Positions 1 through 7,531 are shown, counted from the stretch's first letter. The stretch: 13,655 bases of DNA from Candidatus Equibacterium intestinale (GCA_018064305.1 JAGHVP010000031.1:1-13655); one strand, 5' to 3'. The notes: generated by a model from the letters alone, not told the origin. Program-made: numbers and translations.

Positions 1-2313
1 GAATACAAGCCGTATGTCGAGAAGCTCTACAGCGCCCAGCGCCAGATTGTGAGCCAGTTCCTCAACGAGGCCAAGAAGCTTATCGCCGAAGGCAGGGTAA
101 AGGATGAAGGAGAAATCAAGCTTCTCAAGGCGTACAAGGGTCTGCCGAAATATACGCCCCTCATCAAATATCTTAGCGAGCCCGGCATCAAGGTCATCCT
201 GCAGGAAGCAGAATCCAAGATAATCAGAGAAGCATTTACAGAGAAGGATATCGAGCAGAGAATCATCACCAACGACCTCTACTTCGTGATAGACGAGCAG
301 CAGCGCTCGGTAGAGCTCACCGACAAGGGTAACGACGTGCTTGCACAGGCAGTTGGAGACCCCGAGTTCTTCCTGATGCCCAAACTTGGCGAAGAAGTTG
401 CGGCAATCGACAACCTCCCCGATGTAAGCGACGAGGAGAAGAGCGTGAAGAAAGACGAGCTCTACGCCAACTACGCACTCAAGGCAGAACGTATGCACTC
501 AGTAGACCAGCTGCTCAAGGCATACGCAATGTTTGAAAAGGATGTCGACTATGTCATCATAGACGGAAAGGTGAAGATTGTAGACGAGCAGACAGGCCGT
601 ATCATGGAGGGCCGCCGCTGGAGCGACGGTCTGCACCAGGCCATCGAGGCGAAGGAGAACGTGAAGGTGGAGGCTGCCACACAGACATACGCCACCATCA
701 CCCTGCAGAACTATTTCCGCATGTACCACAAACTCTCGGGAATGACCGGTACAGCAGAGACAGAAGCAGGTGAGTTCTGGGAGATCTACAAACTTGATGT
801 GGTGGTGATTCCCACCAACCGCCCCGTGATCCGCAACGACCAGGACGACCTCATCTACAAGACGAAGAAAGACAAATACAACGCAGTCATCGCAATGATT
901 GCCGAGCTGAAGGAGAAAGGCCGCCCCGTGCTGGTCGGTACCACTTCAGTAGAGATATCAGAGCTGCTCGAGCGCATGCTCAAGATGCGCGGCATCAAAT
1001 GTCAGGTGCTGAATGCGAAGAAACATGCACAGGAGGCTGAAGTTGTGGCACACGCAGGTGAGCCCGGCACAGTCACCATCGCCACCAACATGGCGGGCCG
1101 TGGTACAGATATCAAGCTGCCGCAGAGTGTGAAGGATGCGGGCGGTCTTGCCATCATCGGTACAGAACGTCACGACAGCCGCCGCGTAGACCGCCAGCTG
1201 CGAGGCCGTGCAGGACGTCAGGGCGACCCCGGTTCATCTATTTTCTTCATCTCACTTGAAGACAACCTGATGCGTCTGTTCGGAAGCGAGCGTATCGCCA
1301 GCGTTGTCGACAAGATGGGCATGACAGACGGTGAGGCCTTGCAGAGCTCTATGCTTTCAAGTTCTATCGAGCGCGCCCAGAAGAAGGTCGAGGAAAACAA
1401 CTTCGGTATCCGCAAGAACCTTGTGGAATATGGCGATGTCATGAACTCGCAGCGCGAGGTGGTTTACACCAAGCGCCGCAGCGCCCTTACAGGTGAACGT
1501 ATCGATGTAGACATCCAGAATATGGCCACCGACTACTGCGACATACTTGTAGACAAATACGGTGACCTCGGCTACGACGATTTCAAAGACCAGGTCCTCG
1601 AGCTCCTCGGTGTGGAGGTCAAGTTTGACGAAGCGTTCTACAGCAAGGCGAAGAAAGGCGACCTTGCCGACAAACTGCACGGGGCAGTGACCGAAACCCA
1701 GCAGCGTCACAACGACACTATCGTGGCGCAGGCACTTCCCATCATCAACTTCGTATATGAGAAGAAGAGAATGTTCTACCAGAACATCGCCCTCCCCATC
1801 ACCGACGGCCGCAAGGTTTACACAGTGCTCGTAGACCTCCGCAAGGCATACGAAAGCAAGGGCAAGGAGCTTATCCGCGCAATCTACAAGACCATCACAC
1901 TCCGCGTCATCGACGAATACTGGAAGAACCACCTCCGCGACATGGACGACCTGAAGCAGTCTGTGCAGAATGCCGCATACGAGCAGAAAGATCCCAAGCT
2001 GATGTACAAGACGCAGAGCTTCGACCTCTTCATGAAAGCTTTGGAAGGCATTTATAAAGACACACTCTCTATCCTTCTCCGCGCTGCCATCAACCTGCGT
2101 CAGGAGCAGGCTCCCGAAGATGTTGCAACAGAGGCTCACGAGCGCAAGACCGACATGAGCCGCATGCAGGAGCGCCGCCCCGACATGCTCACCAACAGCA
2201 GCGAGCAGAAGTCGAATGCCCCGGTTCATGTAGACAAGCGTGTCGGCCGCAACGACCCCTGCCCCTGCGGAAGCGGCAAGAAATACAAGGACTGCCACGG
2301 ACAGGGATTGTAA
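1..2313 (+). CDS. secA: Preprotein translocase ATPase SecA, 5' end outside the window
   Basis: SecA is the cytoplasmic ATPase motor that pushes unfolded preproteins through the SecYEG channel. The frame is open from base 1, so the first ATG (49) is internal and the true start lies upstream; 770 residues are visible. Bacteroidales SecA is about 1,100 residues, so the first nucleotide-binding domain with Walker A is missing from view. Visible in order: a preprotein-binding region (about residues 1-200); DEQTGRIMEGRRWSDGLHQA (from about residue 190) and LSGMTGTAETEA; helicase domain 2 with GTTSVEISELLERML, NMAGRGTDI (363-371) and the arginine-finger motif RQLRGRAGRQGDPG (about 398); the helical scaffold and wing; and a C-terminal zinc motif DPCPCGSGKKYKDCHG with ligands Cys754, Cys756, Cys765 and His766, which in the family binds SecB or ribosomes. 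It ends in TAA, followed by a strong terminator. Identification is very secure. Confidence 0.98.
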   Translation, partial: EYKPYVEKLYSAQRQIVSQFLNEAKKLIAEGRVKDEGEIKLLKAYKGLPKYTPLIKYLSEPGIKVILQEAESKIIREAFTEKDIEQRIITNDLYFVIDEQQRSVELTDKGNDVLAQAVGDPEFFLMPKLGEEVAAIDNLPDVSDEEKSVKKDELYANYALKAERMHSVDQLLKAYAMFEKDVDYVIIDGKVKIVDEQTGRIMEGRRWSDGLHQAIEAKENVKVEAATQTYATITLQNYFRMYHKLSGMTGTAETEAGEFWEIYKLDVVVIPTNRPVIRNDQDDLIYKTKKDKYNAVIAMIAELKEKGRPVLVGTTSVEISELLERMLKMRGIKCQVLNAKKHAQEAEVVAHAGEPGTVTIATNMAGRGTDIKLPQSVKDAGGLAIIGTERHDSRRVDRQLRGRAGRQGDPGSSIFFISLEDNLMRLFGSERIASVVDKMGMTDGEALQSSMLSSSIERAQKKVEENNFGIRKNLVEYGDVMNSQREVVYTKRRSALTGERIDVDIQNMATDYCDILVDKYGDLGYDDFKDQVLELLGVEVKFDEAFYSKAKKGDLADKLHGAVTETQQRHNDTIVAQALPIINFVYEKKRMFYQNIALPITDGRKVYTVLVDLRKAYESKGKELIRAIYKTITLRVIDEYWKNHLRDMDDLKQSVQNAAYEQKDPKLMYKTQSFDLFMKALEGIYKDTLSILLRAAINLRQEQAPEDVATEAHERKTDMSRMQERRPDMLTNSSEQKSNAPVHVDKRVGRNDPCPCGSGKKYKDCHGQGL

Positions 2314-2330
2314 ACCTTCCGGCAGGCAAT

Positions 2331-2374
2331 AAAAAAGACGGCCACGGTTGAATGAATCCGCGGCCGTCTTTTTT
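2331..2374. terminator. Bidirectional intrinsic terminator between secA and ackA
   Basis: A perfect 13-bp inverted repeat is visible: AAAAAAGACGGCC at 2331-2343 pairs with GGCCGTCTTTTTT at 2362-2374. After one mismatch, CGG/CCG (2345-2347 with 2358-2360) can extend the stem. The A-run on one side and the T-run on the other mean the RNA of either strand forms a GC-rich hairpin followed by U6. It sits 17 bases after the secA stop and 14 bases beyond the ackA stop, so it can end both converging transcripts. Confidence 0.93.
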
Positions 2375-2388
2375 ATACTAAAGCCTAA

Positions 2389-3600
2389 CTAAAGAGCAGA
2401 TACAATGTTCATGGTGTCACGCGCAATGACAAGCTCTTCATTCGTGCATACCACCATAACCACAACCTTTGATTCAGGTTTGCTGATAACGCAGTTGTCG
2501 CAGTCGACGTTTTCATTGCGGTCAAGGTCGATTTCCACGCCGAGATACTCCAGTCCGCTCAAGACCTGACGGCGCACGTTGCGTGCATTCTCTCCGATAC
2601 CGCCGGTCATGATAATCAGGTCGACGCCATTGAGCACAGCCGCATATGCTCCGATATACTTCTTGATGTCATAGCATCTCTTGAGGTGGGCAAGGCGTGC
2701 CTTGGCGCTGCCTTCCTTCGCTGCAGCCTCTACGTCACGGTTGTCTGCAGAAAGCTGTGAGATACCGAGCAGACCGCTCTTCTTGTTGAGGACATTGTTG
2801 ATTCCGTTCACATCAAGCCCCTCCTTCTCCATAAGGAAAGTGACGGCACTTGCATCGATGTCACCGCAGCGGGTACCCATTGTAACGCCCTCAAGGGGAG
2901 TGAAGCCCATTGAAGTGTCAACTGACTTACCTCCTTCTATCGCAGTAATCGAGCTGCCGTTGCCGAGATGGCAGGTGATGATCTTCTTTTCTGCCACATC
3001 CCAGCCAAGCGCCTCGCAGGCCTTGTTGGCAACATACTGGTGGCTGGTGCCGTGGAAGCCGTAGCGGCGCAGACCGTATTTCTCATAATACTCATAGGGA
3101 AGTGCATACATGTATGCATAGTCGGGGATTGTCTGATGGAATGATGTGTCGAACACAGCCACCTGGGGAGTAGCGGGCATAAGCGATGCCGCAGCGCGGA
3201 TTCCGATAAGGTTTGCAGGGTTGTGAAGGGGTGCAAGGGTGCAGCACTTCTCAATCTTTGCAATAGTGTCGTCATTAACAAGGGCTGCTCCGGAGAAATA
3301 CTCTCCACCGTGTGCAACGCGGTGACCTACTGCATCAATCTCTTCAAGGCTCTTGAGGACACCTGTATTTGCATCAAGGAGCAGACCGAGTACGTCTGAA
3401 ATTCCTTCTGAATGGTCTTTGATAGACTTTTCAACAAACACATTCTCGCGGCCGGGCACCTTGTGAGTGATGGTTGCGTTGTCGCCGCCCACTCTTTCCA
3501 CCAGACCTTTTGCCTTAAGTGAATAGTTGTTAACGTCCTGCATGTCAAGTACCTGATACTTGATGGAAGAACTTCCGCAATTGAGTACTAGAATTACCAT
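2389..3600 (-). CDS. ackA: Acetate kinase
   Basis: Cytoplasmic acetate kinase makes ATP and acetate from acetyl phosphate and ADP, the last step of acetate fermentation. The protein has 403 residues, normal for the family. It has the ASKHA-fold signatures LVLNCGSSSIKY at the N-terminus, VFDTSFHQTIP with the catalytic Asp, YGFHGTSHQYV (second acetate-kinase signature), ITCHLGNGSS, TMGTRCGDIDAS with the catalytic Arg, IIMTGGIGEN and a C-terminal TNEELVIARDT. The frame is open 14 codons further upstream (ATG at 3642), but the start at 3600 is preferred: the conserved N-terminus begins there, and a TAnnTTTG promoter element overlaps the upstream ATG. The usual partner gene pta is not adjacent: downstream is the shared terminator and upstream the divergent ComEC-like gene. 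The gene is therefore probably transcribed alone. Confidence 0.97.
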   Translation of the reverse strand: MVILVLNCGSSSIKYQVLDMQDVNNYSLKAKGLVERVGGDNATITHKVPGRENVFVEKSIKDHSEGISDVLGLLLDANTGVLKSLEEIDAVGHRVAHGGEYFSGAALVNDDTIAKIEKCCTLAPLHNPANLIGIRAAASLMPATPQVAVFDTSFHQTIPDYAYMYALPYEYYEKYGLRRYGFHGTSHQYVANKACEALGWDVAEKKIITCHLGNGSSITAIEGGKSVDTSMGFTPLEGVTMGTRCGDIDASAVTFLMEKEGLDVNGINNVLNKKSGLLGISQLSADNRDVEAAAKEGSAKARLAHLKRCYDIKKYIGAYAAVLNGVDLIIMTGGIGENARNVRRQVLSGLEYLGVEIDLDRNENVDCDNCVISKPESKVVVMVVCTNEELVIARDTMNIVSAL

Positions 3601-3639
3601 GATATTTATGTTAAAAAATTTAATTCTGAACTTGAAATG

Positions 3640-3647
3640 CAAATCTA
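3640..3647 (-). promoter_or_regulatory. Probable -7 promoter element of ackA
   Basis: Read on the minus strand this is TAGATTTG, an exact match to the Bacteroides -7 consensus TAnnTTTG. It would start transcription near 3633, leaving a leader of roughly 30-35 bases before the ackA ATG at 3600. No good TTTG -33 box is seen at the expected distance. It lies only 11 bases from the opposing element at 3659-3666. Confidence 0.6.
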
Positions 3648-3658
3648 CAAATAAAAAC

Positions 3659-3666
3659 TATATTTG
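3659..3666 (+). promoter_or_regulatory. Probable -7 promoter element of the ComEC-like gene
   Basis: TATATTTG matches the Bacteroides TAnnTTTG consensus exactly. Transcription would start near 3671-3674, a few bases before the ATG at 3676, giving a leaderless or almost leaderless message. No TTTG is found at the -33 distance. The element contains the TTG that would otherwise be an alternative start (3664), which argues against that start. Confidence 0.45.
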
Positions 3667-3675
3667 AAGAAATTT

Positions 3676-4734
3676 ATGGAGGGCATGAGGGGAAGGATTG
3701 ACATAACGGCATTGTCCGCTGCGTTTCTGGCCGGCAGCATCACGGGCGGTATTCTGGCAGAAGCCCCCTGCCCCGCTCTCTTCATCATCTGCATCACACT
3801 TGCTGTCTGCCTTTCAATTCTGGCATCATCAAGCCGCAGCCCGGCACTTTTCATAGTTGTCTTCATTCTGCTTGGCATCATCTCTTCACAGACGGGCGGT
3901 GCCGGAGCCAGCCATTCCACCGGGAAGGCAGAGATGATGAAGTCTTCTCTTTCAGAAGAGCTGAGAGCTTTGCCAGGCAGCGGGTTTGAAAAGGAAGGCG
4001 GCCTTCTTGCGGCAATTGCAGCCGGAGACCGGAGCCATGTGGACAAATCCCTGAAGAATGACTTCAAGTCGAGCGGCTCGATTCATCTTATTGCAATATC
4101 AGTGCTGCATGTTGGCGTGATGTACTTTTTTCTGAATGCCACATTCTTTTTCCTTGGGAAAAGGAAACTGGGCGCCATTATGCGGAAACTGCTGGTGACC
4201 GCACTGCTGTGGGCCTATGCCGTTATCACAGGGCTCAGCAGCTCCATACTGCGGGCTGTCCTAATGATCACTGTCTATGAGGCAGGTGAAATGCTAGGCA
4301 GCAGGCGCAATCTGCTGCGGGCCCTTGCCATAAGCGCATTCATCACCACCCTGTTCAACCCCGACGCGCCGTTTCAGATAGGATTTCAGCTTTCATACGG
4401 TGCCATGGCCGCCATCCATCTCATCTTTCCAAGGATCAACGGGCTGCTGGAATGCCGCAGCTCGATCCTGCAGAAAATATGGGATACGGTGTCGCTTTCC
4501 ATCTCATGCCAGCTTTTCACAGCCCCGCTCGTCTGGCTGTATTTCGGCACTTTTCCAAGATACTTCATGATCACGAACCTGCTGGCAATCCCGCTCACCA
4601 GCTTCTGTATATATCTCACACCGGTTGCCCTGATAACAAGAAATCTCCCGGTTGCGGGAGATTTCTCGATGTGGTTGCTAAGCCGGACGCTGCACCTGAT
4701 GTGCAGCATAATACATGTAATAGCAGGGCTCTAG
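3676..4734 (+). CDS. Short ComEC/Rec2-family membrane protein (membrane core only)
   Basis: In competent bacteria ComEC forms the inner-membrane channel through which single-stranded DNA enters. This 352-residue protein matches only the central 'competence' domain: GDRSHVDKSLKNDF then SGSIHLIAISVLHVGVMY (118-151), TGLSSSILRAVLM (185-197) and NPDAPFQIGFQLSYGAM (228-244), with hydrophobic segments around 12-30, 33-50, 57-71, 135-160, 172-192, 213-226, 236-252, 272-292 and 295-320. Typical ComEC proteins have 700-800 residues, with an OB-fold domain near the N-terminus and a C-terminal metallo-beta-lactamase domain. Both are absent; only about 35 residues separate the N-terminal helices from the core. 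The family motif HLLAISGLHVG reads HLIAISVLHVG here (Gly to Val). An upstream TTG (3664) is possible but lies inside the promoter element; ATG 3685 is another option. The stop codon overlaps that of the facing gene. DNA uptake activity is unproven. Confidence 0.82.
   Translation: MEGMRGRIDITALSAAFLAGSITGGILAEAPCPALFIICITLAVCLSILASSSRSPALFIVVFILLGIISSQTGGAGASHSTGKAEMMKSSLSEELRALPGSGFEKEGGLLAAIAAGDRSHVDKSLKNDFKSSGSIHLIAISVLHVGVMYFFLNATFFFLGKRKLGAIMRKLLVTALLWAYAVITGLSSSILRAVLMITVYEAGEMLGSRRNLLRALAISAFITTLFNPDAPFQIGFQLSYGAMAAIHLIFPRINGLLECRSSILQKIWDTVSLSISCQLFTAPLVWLYFGTFPRYFMITNLLAIPLTSFCIYLTPVALITRNLPVAGDFSMWLLSRTLHLMCSIIHVIAGL
4639..4666 (-). terminator. Perfect 12-bp hairpin in the ComEC-like gene; candidate terminator for the PurF-like transcript
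   Basis: AGAAATCTCCCG (4639-4650), a GTTG loop and CGGGAGATTTCT (4655-4666) form a perfect 12-bp stem. It lies inside the last 100 bases of the ComEC-like coding region (residues about 321-331) and 65 bases beyond the stop codon of the converging PurF-like gene. Read on the minus strand the hairpin is followed by TGTTAT, giving a moderately U-rich 3' side (AUUUCUUGUUAU), as expected of a weak intrinsic terminator. On the plus strand no T-run follows. The terminator role is inferred; the inverted repeat is certain. Confidence 0.55.
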
Positions 4735-6140
4735 TTGTCACCAGAGCCGTCGAAGCAATGGGTGCAGATGCATTCCTTGGGAAGGCCGATAGCCTTTACA
4801 AGATTGTCTACCGAGTTGAACTTGAGCGAATCCATCTTGAGCTGCTTGCGGATAGCCTCTACCATCTTGCAGTAGCATGGGCTGCCATGCTTTGCATACT
4901 CATACAGGTTCTTGTCGTGAGCTCCTTCCAGATCCTGGATCGTACGGCGGGTGATAAACTCGAGCGGAGTTTTCGAAGCCGAGAAATTCAGATAGGTGCA
5001 GGGAAATATCAGAGGAGGACAGCTGATACGGATATGGACCTTTTCAGCACCGTAGCTTTTGAACAGCTCCACATTGTCGCTGAGCTGAGTGCCCCTTACA
5101 ATCGAATCATCGCAGAATGTAACGTTCTTTCCGCGGAGGATGTCGAAATTGGGGATGAGCTTCATCTTCGCAACGATATTCCTGGTGCTCTGGTCGATAG
5201 GCATGAAGCTGCGCGGCCAGGTAGGAGTATATTTCACAACAGCGTTACGGTACGGGACCTTCTTGCCTTCCGCATAGCCGATAGCCATGCAGCTGCCCGA
5301 ATCAGGAATCGGAGATACTATGTCGGTGTCGACATCATCCTGCTCACCCATTATCCTGCCCAGATTGCGGCGCACCTGGTCTACATTGATTCCTTCATAG
5401 CTTGTGACAGGATATCCGTAGTATATCCAGAGGAACGAGCAGACGTGCAGCTTGTCGGGCTGTGGAGCAAGAATCTGGCGGTATCCTTCAGGATTTATCG
5501 CGACTGCCTCTCCGGGACCGAGCTCATATACCTTTTCATATCCGAGATTGGCGAAACTGCAGCTTTCACTTGCCACTGCGTATGCCCCGTCCTTCTTTCC
5601 AATGACAAGCGGCGTGCGCCCGTGCAGGTCACGTGCCGCAATAATCTCATTGTTTGTGAGGATAAGCATGCTGCACGAGCCCTGGATGCGTTCCTGCGCA
5701 TAACGGATACCCTCCGCCATGCTTGTCCCTTTGTTGAGGAGATGCGCAACCACTTCCGTTGCGTTGGTGGTGCCGTCACTCAGCTCTGTGAACATCCTGC
5801 CGTCGGCAAGAAGGTCATCTACAAGAGCATCGATATTGGAGATCTTCATCACAGTTGCAATCGCAAACCTGCCGAAGTGCGAATGGACTGCGATAGGCTG
5901 TGACTCGCTGTCGGAAATCACTCCGATACCGATATTGCCGTCGAACTTGACCAGGTCCGGCTCGAACTTGATTCTGAAATATGACTGTTTCAGGCTGTGG
6001 ATGCTGCGGGCAAGTGAACCGTCTTTGTTCACCACTGCCATACCGCCGCGCTTTGTTCCAAGATGTGAGTGATAATCAACACCATAGAAAAGGTCTGTGG
6101 TGCATTTCTGTTTTGATACGACTCCGAATAATCCGCCCAT
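4731..6140 (-). CDS. PurF-family phosphoribosyltransferase lacking the catalytic cysteine
   Basis: The family enzyme, amidophosphoribosyltransferase, takes glutamine nitrogen to convert PRPP to phosphoribosylamine, the first step of purine synthesis. The C-terminal half (about 230-469) is a good match: PRPP loop TFCDDSIVRGT (341-351), GINVDQVRRNLG, IPDSGSCMAIGYAEG and ISCPPLIFPC. Cys234, Cys381, Cys459 and Cys462 align with the four [4Fe-4S] ligands of the Bacillus-type enzyme. The N-terminal amidotransferase domain is degenerate: the nucleophilic cysteine expected right after Met is Gly (MGGLFGV), the RYxT segment reads IGIGVISDSE (70-79), and the HNGN loop reads TVMKISN (96-102). Glutamine-dependent activity is therefore unlikely; ammonia-dependent synthesis or a regulatory role remains possible. 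From memory, similar MGGFFG-type paralogues are annotated as amidophosphoribosyltransferase in other Bacteroidales. A terminator lies just upstream; the gene is otherwise third after gyrA and the TPR gene. Confidence 0.85.
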   Translation of the reverse strand: MGGLFGVVSKQKCTTDLFYGVDYHSHLGTKRGGMAVVNKDGSLARSIHSLKQSYFRIKFEPDLVKFDGNIGIGVISDSESQPIAVHSHFGRFAIATVMKISNIDALVDDLLADGRMFTELSDGTTNATEVVAHLLNKGTSMAEGIRYAQERIQGSCSMLILTNNEIIAARDLHGRTPLVIGKKDGAYAVASESCSFANLGYEKVYELGPGEAVAINPEGYRQILAPQPDKLHVCSFLWIYYGYPVTSYEGINVDQVRRNLGRIMGEQDDVDTDIVSPIPDSGSCMAIGYAEGKKVPYRNAVVKYTPTWPRSFMPIDQSTRNIVAKMKLIPNFDILRGKNVTFCDDSIVRGTQLSDNVELFKSYGAEKVHIRISCPPLIFPCTYLNFSASKTPLEFITRRTIQDLEGAHDKNLYEYAKHGSPCYCKMVEAIRKQLKMDSLKFNSVDNLVKAIGLPKECICTHCFDGSGDN

Positions 6141-6153
6141 TTTCTTAAATTAA

Positions 6154-6179
6154 AAAGGGTGACCGTTCAGCCACCCTTT
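6154..6179 (-). terminator. Intrinsic terminator after the TPR gene, in front of the PurF-like gene
   Basis: On the minus strand AAAGGGTG pairs with CACCCTTT across a 10-base loop (plus-strand arms 6154-6161 and 6172-6179). The hairpin is followed by TTAATTT, giving a CCCUUUUUAAUUU tail. It begins 15 bases beyond the TPR gene stop and ends 14 bases before the PurF-like ATG. I see no TAnnTTTG element in the 53-base gap, so the downstream gene depends on read-through or on a promoter inside the TPR gene. Confidence 0.78.
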
Positions 6180-6193
6180 GATTTGATATTCAA

Positions 6194-7531
6194 TTATTCC
6201 TGGCCTGTCAGGCTCTTGAATGCAGCATTGTATTTCTCGTATGCAGCCATGTACTCGTCGCTCTGTGTACGGAAGCGGAAGTAGATGTTTTTGAGGTACT
6301 CTGCAACTGCGCCCTGGATCTGAGGATCGTTCTCAGCCAGTTTGTATGAAGTCTCGAAAGGTTCGATGGCTTTCTTGAGTGAGTTGTTAACCTCTTCGAG
6401 CAATGCGTTGTACTTGTCATCATCAAGCTCGGCGTTTGCCTTGTCCTGGAAATCGATGGCCTCTTCGTAATAGAGGATGGCCTTGTTAACGATACCGAAG
6501 ATGTAGTTGTTGTCGATATCATATGACTTCTGGAAGTATTTGGCAGCGTTCTCCCTGTCACCGAGTTTCTTGTAGATGTCACCCTCTACATAATAAAGGC
6601 TGGCATTTGTAGGCTCGTTGGCCTGTGCGTTGTGCAGCAGGTCGAAGATCTTGTCGGGCTGCTGGTTTGATGAAATGTAGTAGTTGATGAGACCGATGAG
6701 GATCTGCTGGTTCTGAGGATACTTTTCGAAACCCTGCTCGAGGTATTCGCGGTACTGCTCGTTGTCACCTTTTTCGCGGTAGATCTCTGCAACATTTGCA
6801 AAAGCCTCACCGTCTGCAGAGTAACCTGCTTCAAGGCACTTCTTGTAGAGGTCGAGAGCCTGGTCGGGCTTGCCGTTTGCCATTGCCATCAGACCTGAAT
6901 AGTAAGTAGCGATTGTATCGACTCTGTTGAGGATCTTGTTCTCTGTGCTTGCTGCAGCGCTTGCGAAGAACTCCTCTGCCTTTGCTGTGTTGTCTGCAAG
7001 ATAGTAGTAGAGACCAGTGTTGTGATAGTCACCGTGGATCTTCTCTGCCAGCTCTTTGTATTTGGTTGTCTTGCTTGCGAACTCGTCAAGGCTGTGAGCT
7101 TTGATGAGGGCCTCCTGGCATTTCTCGAGAGCGCCTTCCATGACGGGTTTCTTCACAATCCAGAACTGGAGGATACCGTTCTGATCGTAGTAGAGGTCTT
7201 TGTCTGCATAGCAGTCAACTACATAGGGAGTGTCGCGGCATACGCGCTCCTCTGTTGTATAAGCTTCATCCTTGAGGATGAGACGGGTCTCCATCTGCTG
7301 CGCATTCTGGAAGATACCTGTTGTAGGCTGGCTGTAGATGTCGTAATAAGCCTCTGCCAGCTTGAACCAAGGCTCTGCTGTTGCGCCTTTCTTGGGATCC
7401 TGGATTACTTTCTCGCATTTCTGGAGATACTTCATCATGCTTGCCACTTTTTTCTCAGAAGCAGTCATCTTCTGTGCTGATGCTGAGAATGACATTGCTG
7501 CAATGAGCAGGAAAAGGAAAATACGTTTCAT
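6194..7531 (-). CDS. Secreted tetratricopeptide-repeat protein
   Basis: A 445-residue exported protein of unknown specific role. Residues 1-19 form a clear type I signal peptide (KR, a hydrophobic run, then SASA before Q20), so it should be periplasmic. From about 170 onward it is built of TPR helix pairs. The clearest is SLYYVEGDIYKKLGDRENAA (311-330), followed by KYFQKSYDIDNNY; others lie near 170-202, 208-240 and 242-275. The first 160 residues are not obviously TPR and contain a Cys98/Cys107 pair in a tyrosine-rich stretch that could form a disulfide bond. TPR domains bind other proteins; the partner is unknown. The start lies 21 bases after the gyrA stop with no promoter between, so it is probably cotranscribed with gyrA. 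I recall a TPR gene next to gyrA in other Bacteroidales, so the link may be old. A terminator follows. Confidence 0.9.
   Translation of the reverse strand: MKRIFLFLLIAAMSFSASAQKMTASEKKVASMMKYLQKCEKVIQDPKKGATAEPWFKLAEAYYDIYSQPTTGIFQNAQQMETRLILKDEAYTTEERVCRDTPYVVDCYADKDLYYDQNGILQFWIVKKPVMEGALEKCQEALIKAHSLDEFASKTTKYKELAEKIHGDYHNTGLYYYLADNTAKAEEFFASAAASTENKILNRVDTIATYYSGLMAMANGKPDQALDLYKKCLEAGYSADGEAFANVAEIYREKGDNEQYREYLEQGFEKYPQNQQILIGLINYYISSNQQPDKIFDLLHNAQANEPTNASLYYVEGDIYKKLGDRENAAKYFQKSYDIDNNYIFGIVNKAILYYEEAIDFQDKANAELDDDKYNALLEEVNNSLKKAIEPFETSYKLAENDPQIQGAVAEYLKNIYFRFRTQSDEYMAAYEKYNAAFKSLTGQE

Noticed and set aside
1357..2298. A 313-codon minus-strand open frame under secA
   Set aside because: It is the antisense shadow of a conserved SecA region, with a Leu/Val/His-rich translation typical of reverse-complement coding.
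3601..3642. Longer N-terminus for AckA starting at 3642
   Set aside because: The added 14 residues are not family-like, and the probable -7 promoter box covers that ATG.
3664..3675. TTG start for the ComEC-like gene
   Set aside because: The TTG is part of the TATATTTG promoter element, so a transcript from that promoter would not include it.
4452..5903. A 483-codon open frame on the plus strand opposite the PurF-like gene
   Set aside because: It is antisense to a gene with clear family motifs, starts inside the ComEC-like gene, has no recognisable domain, and its composition follows from the codon bias of the real gene.
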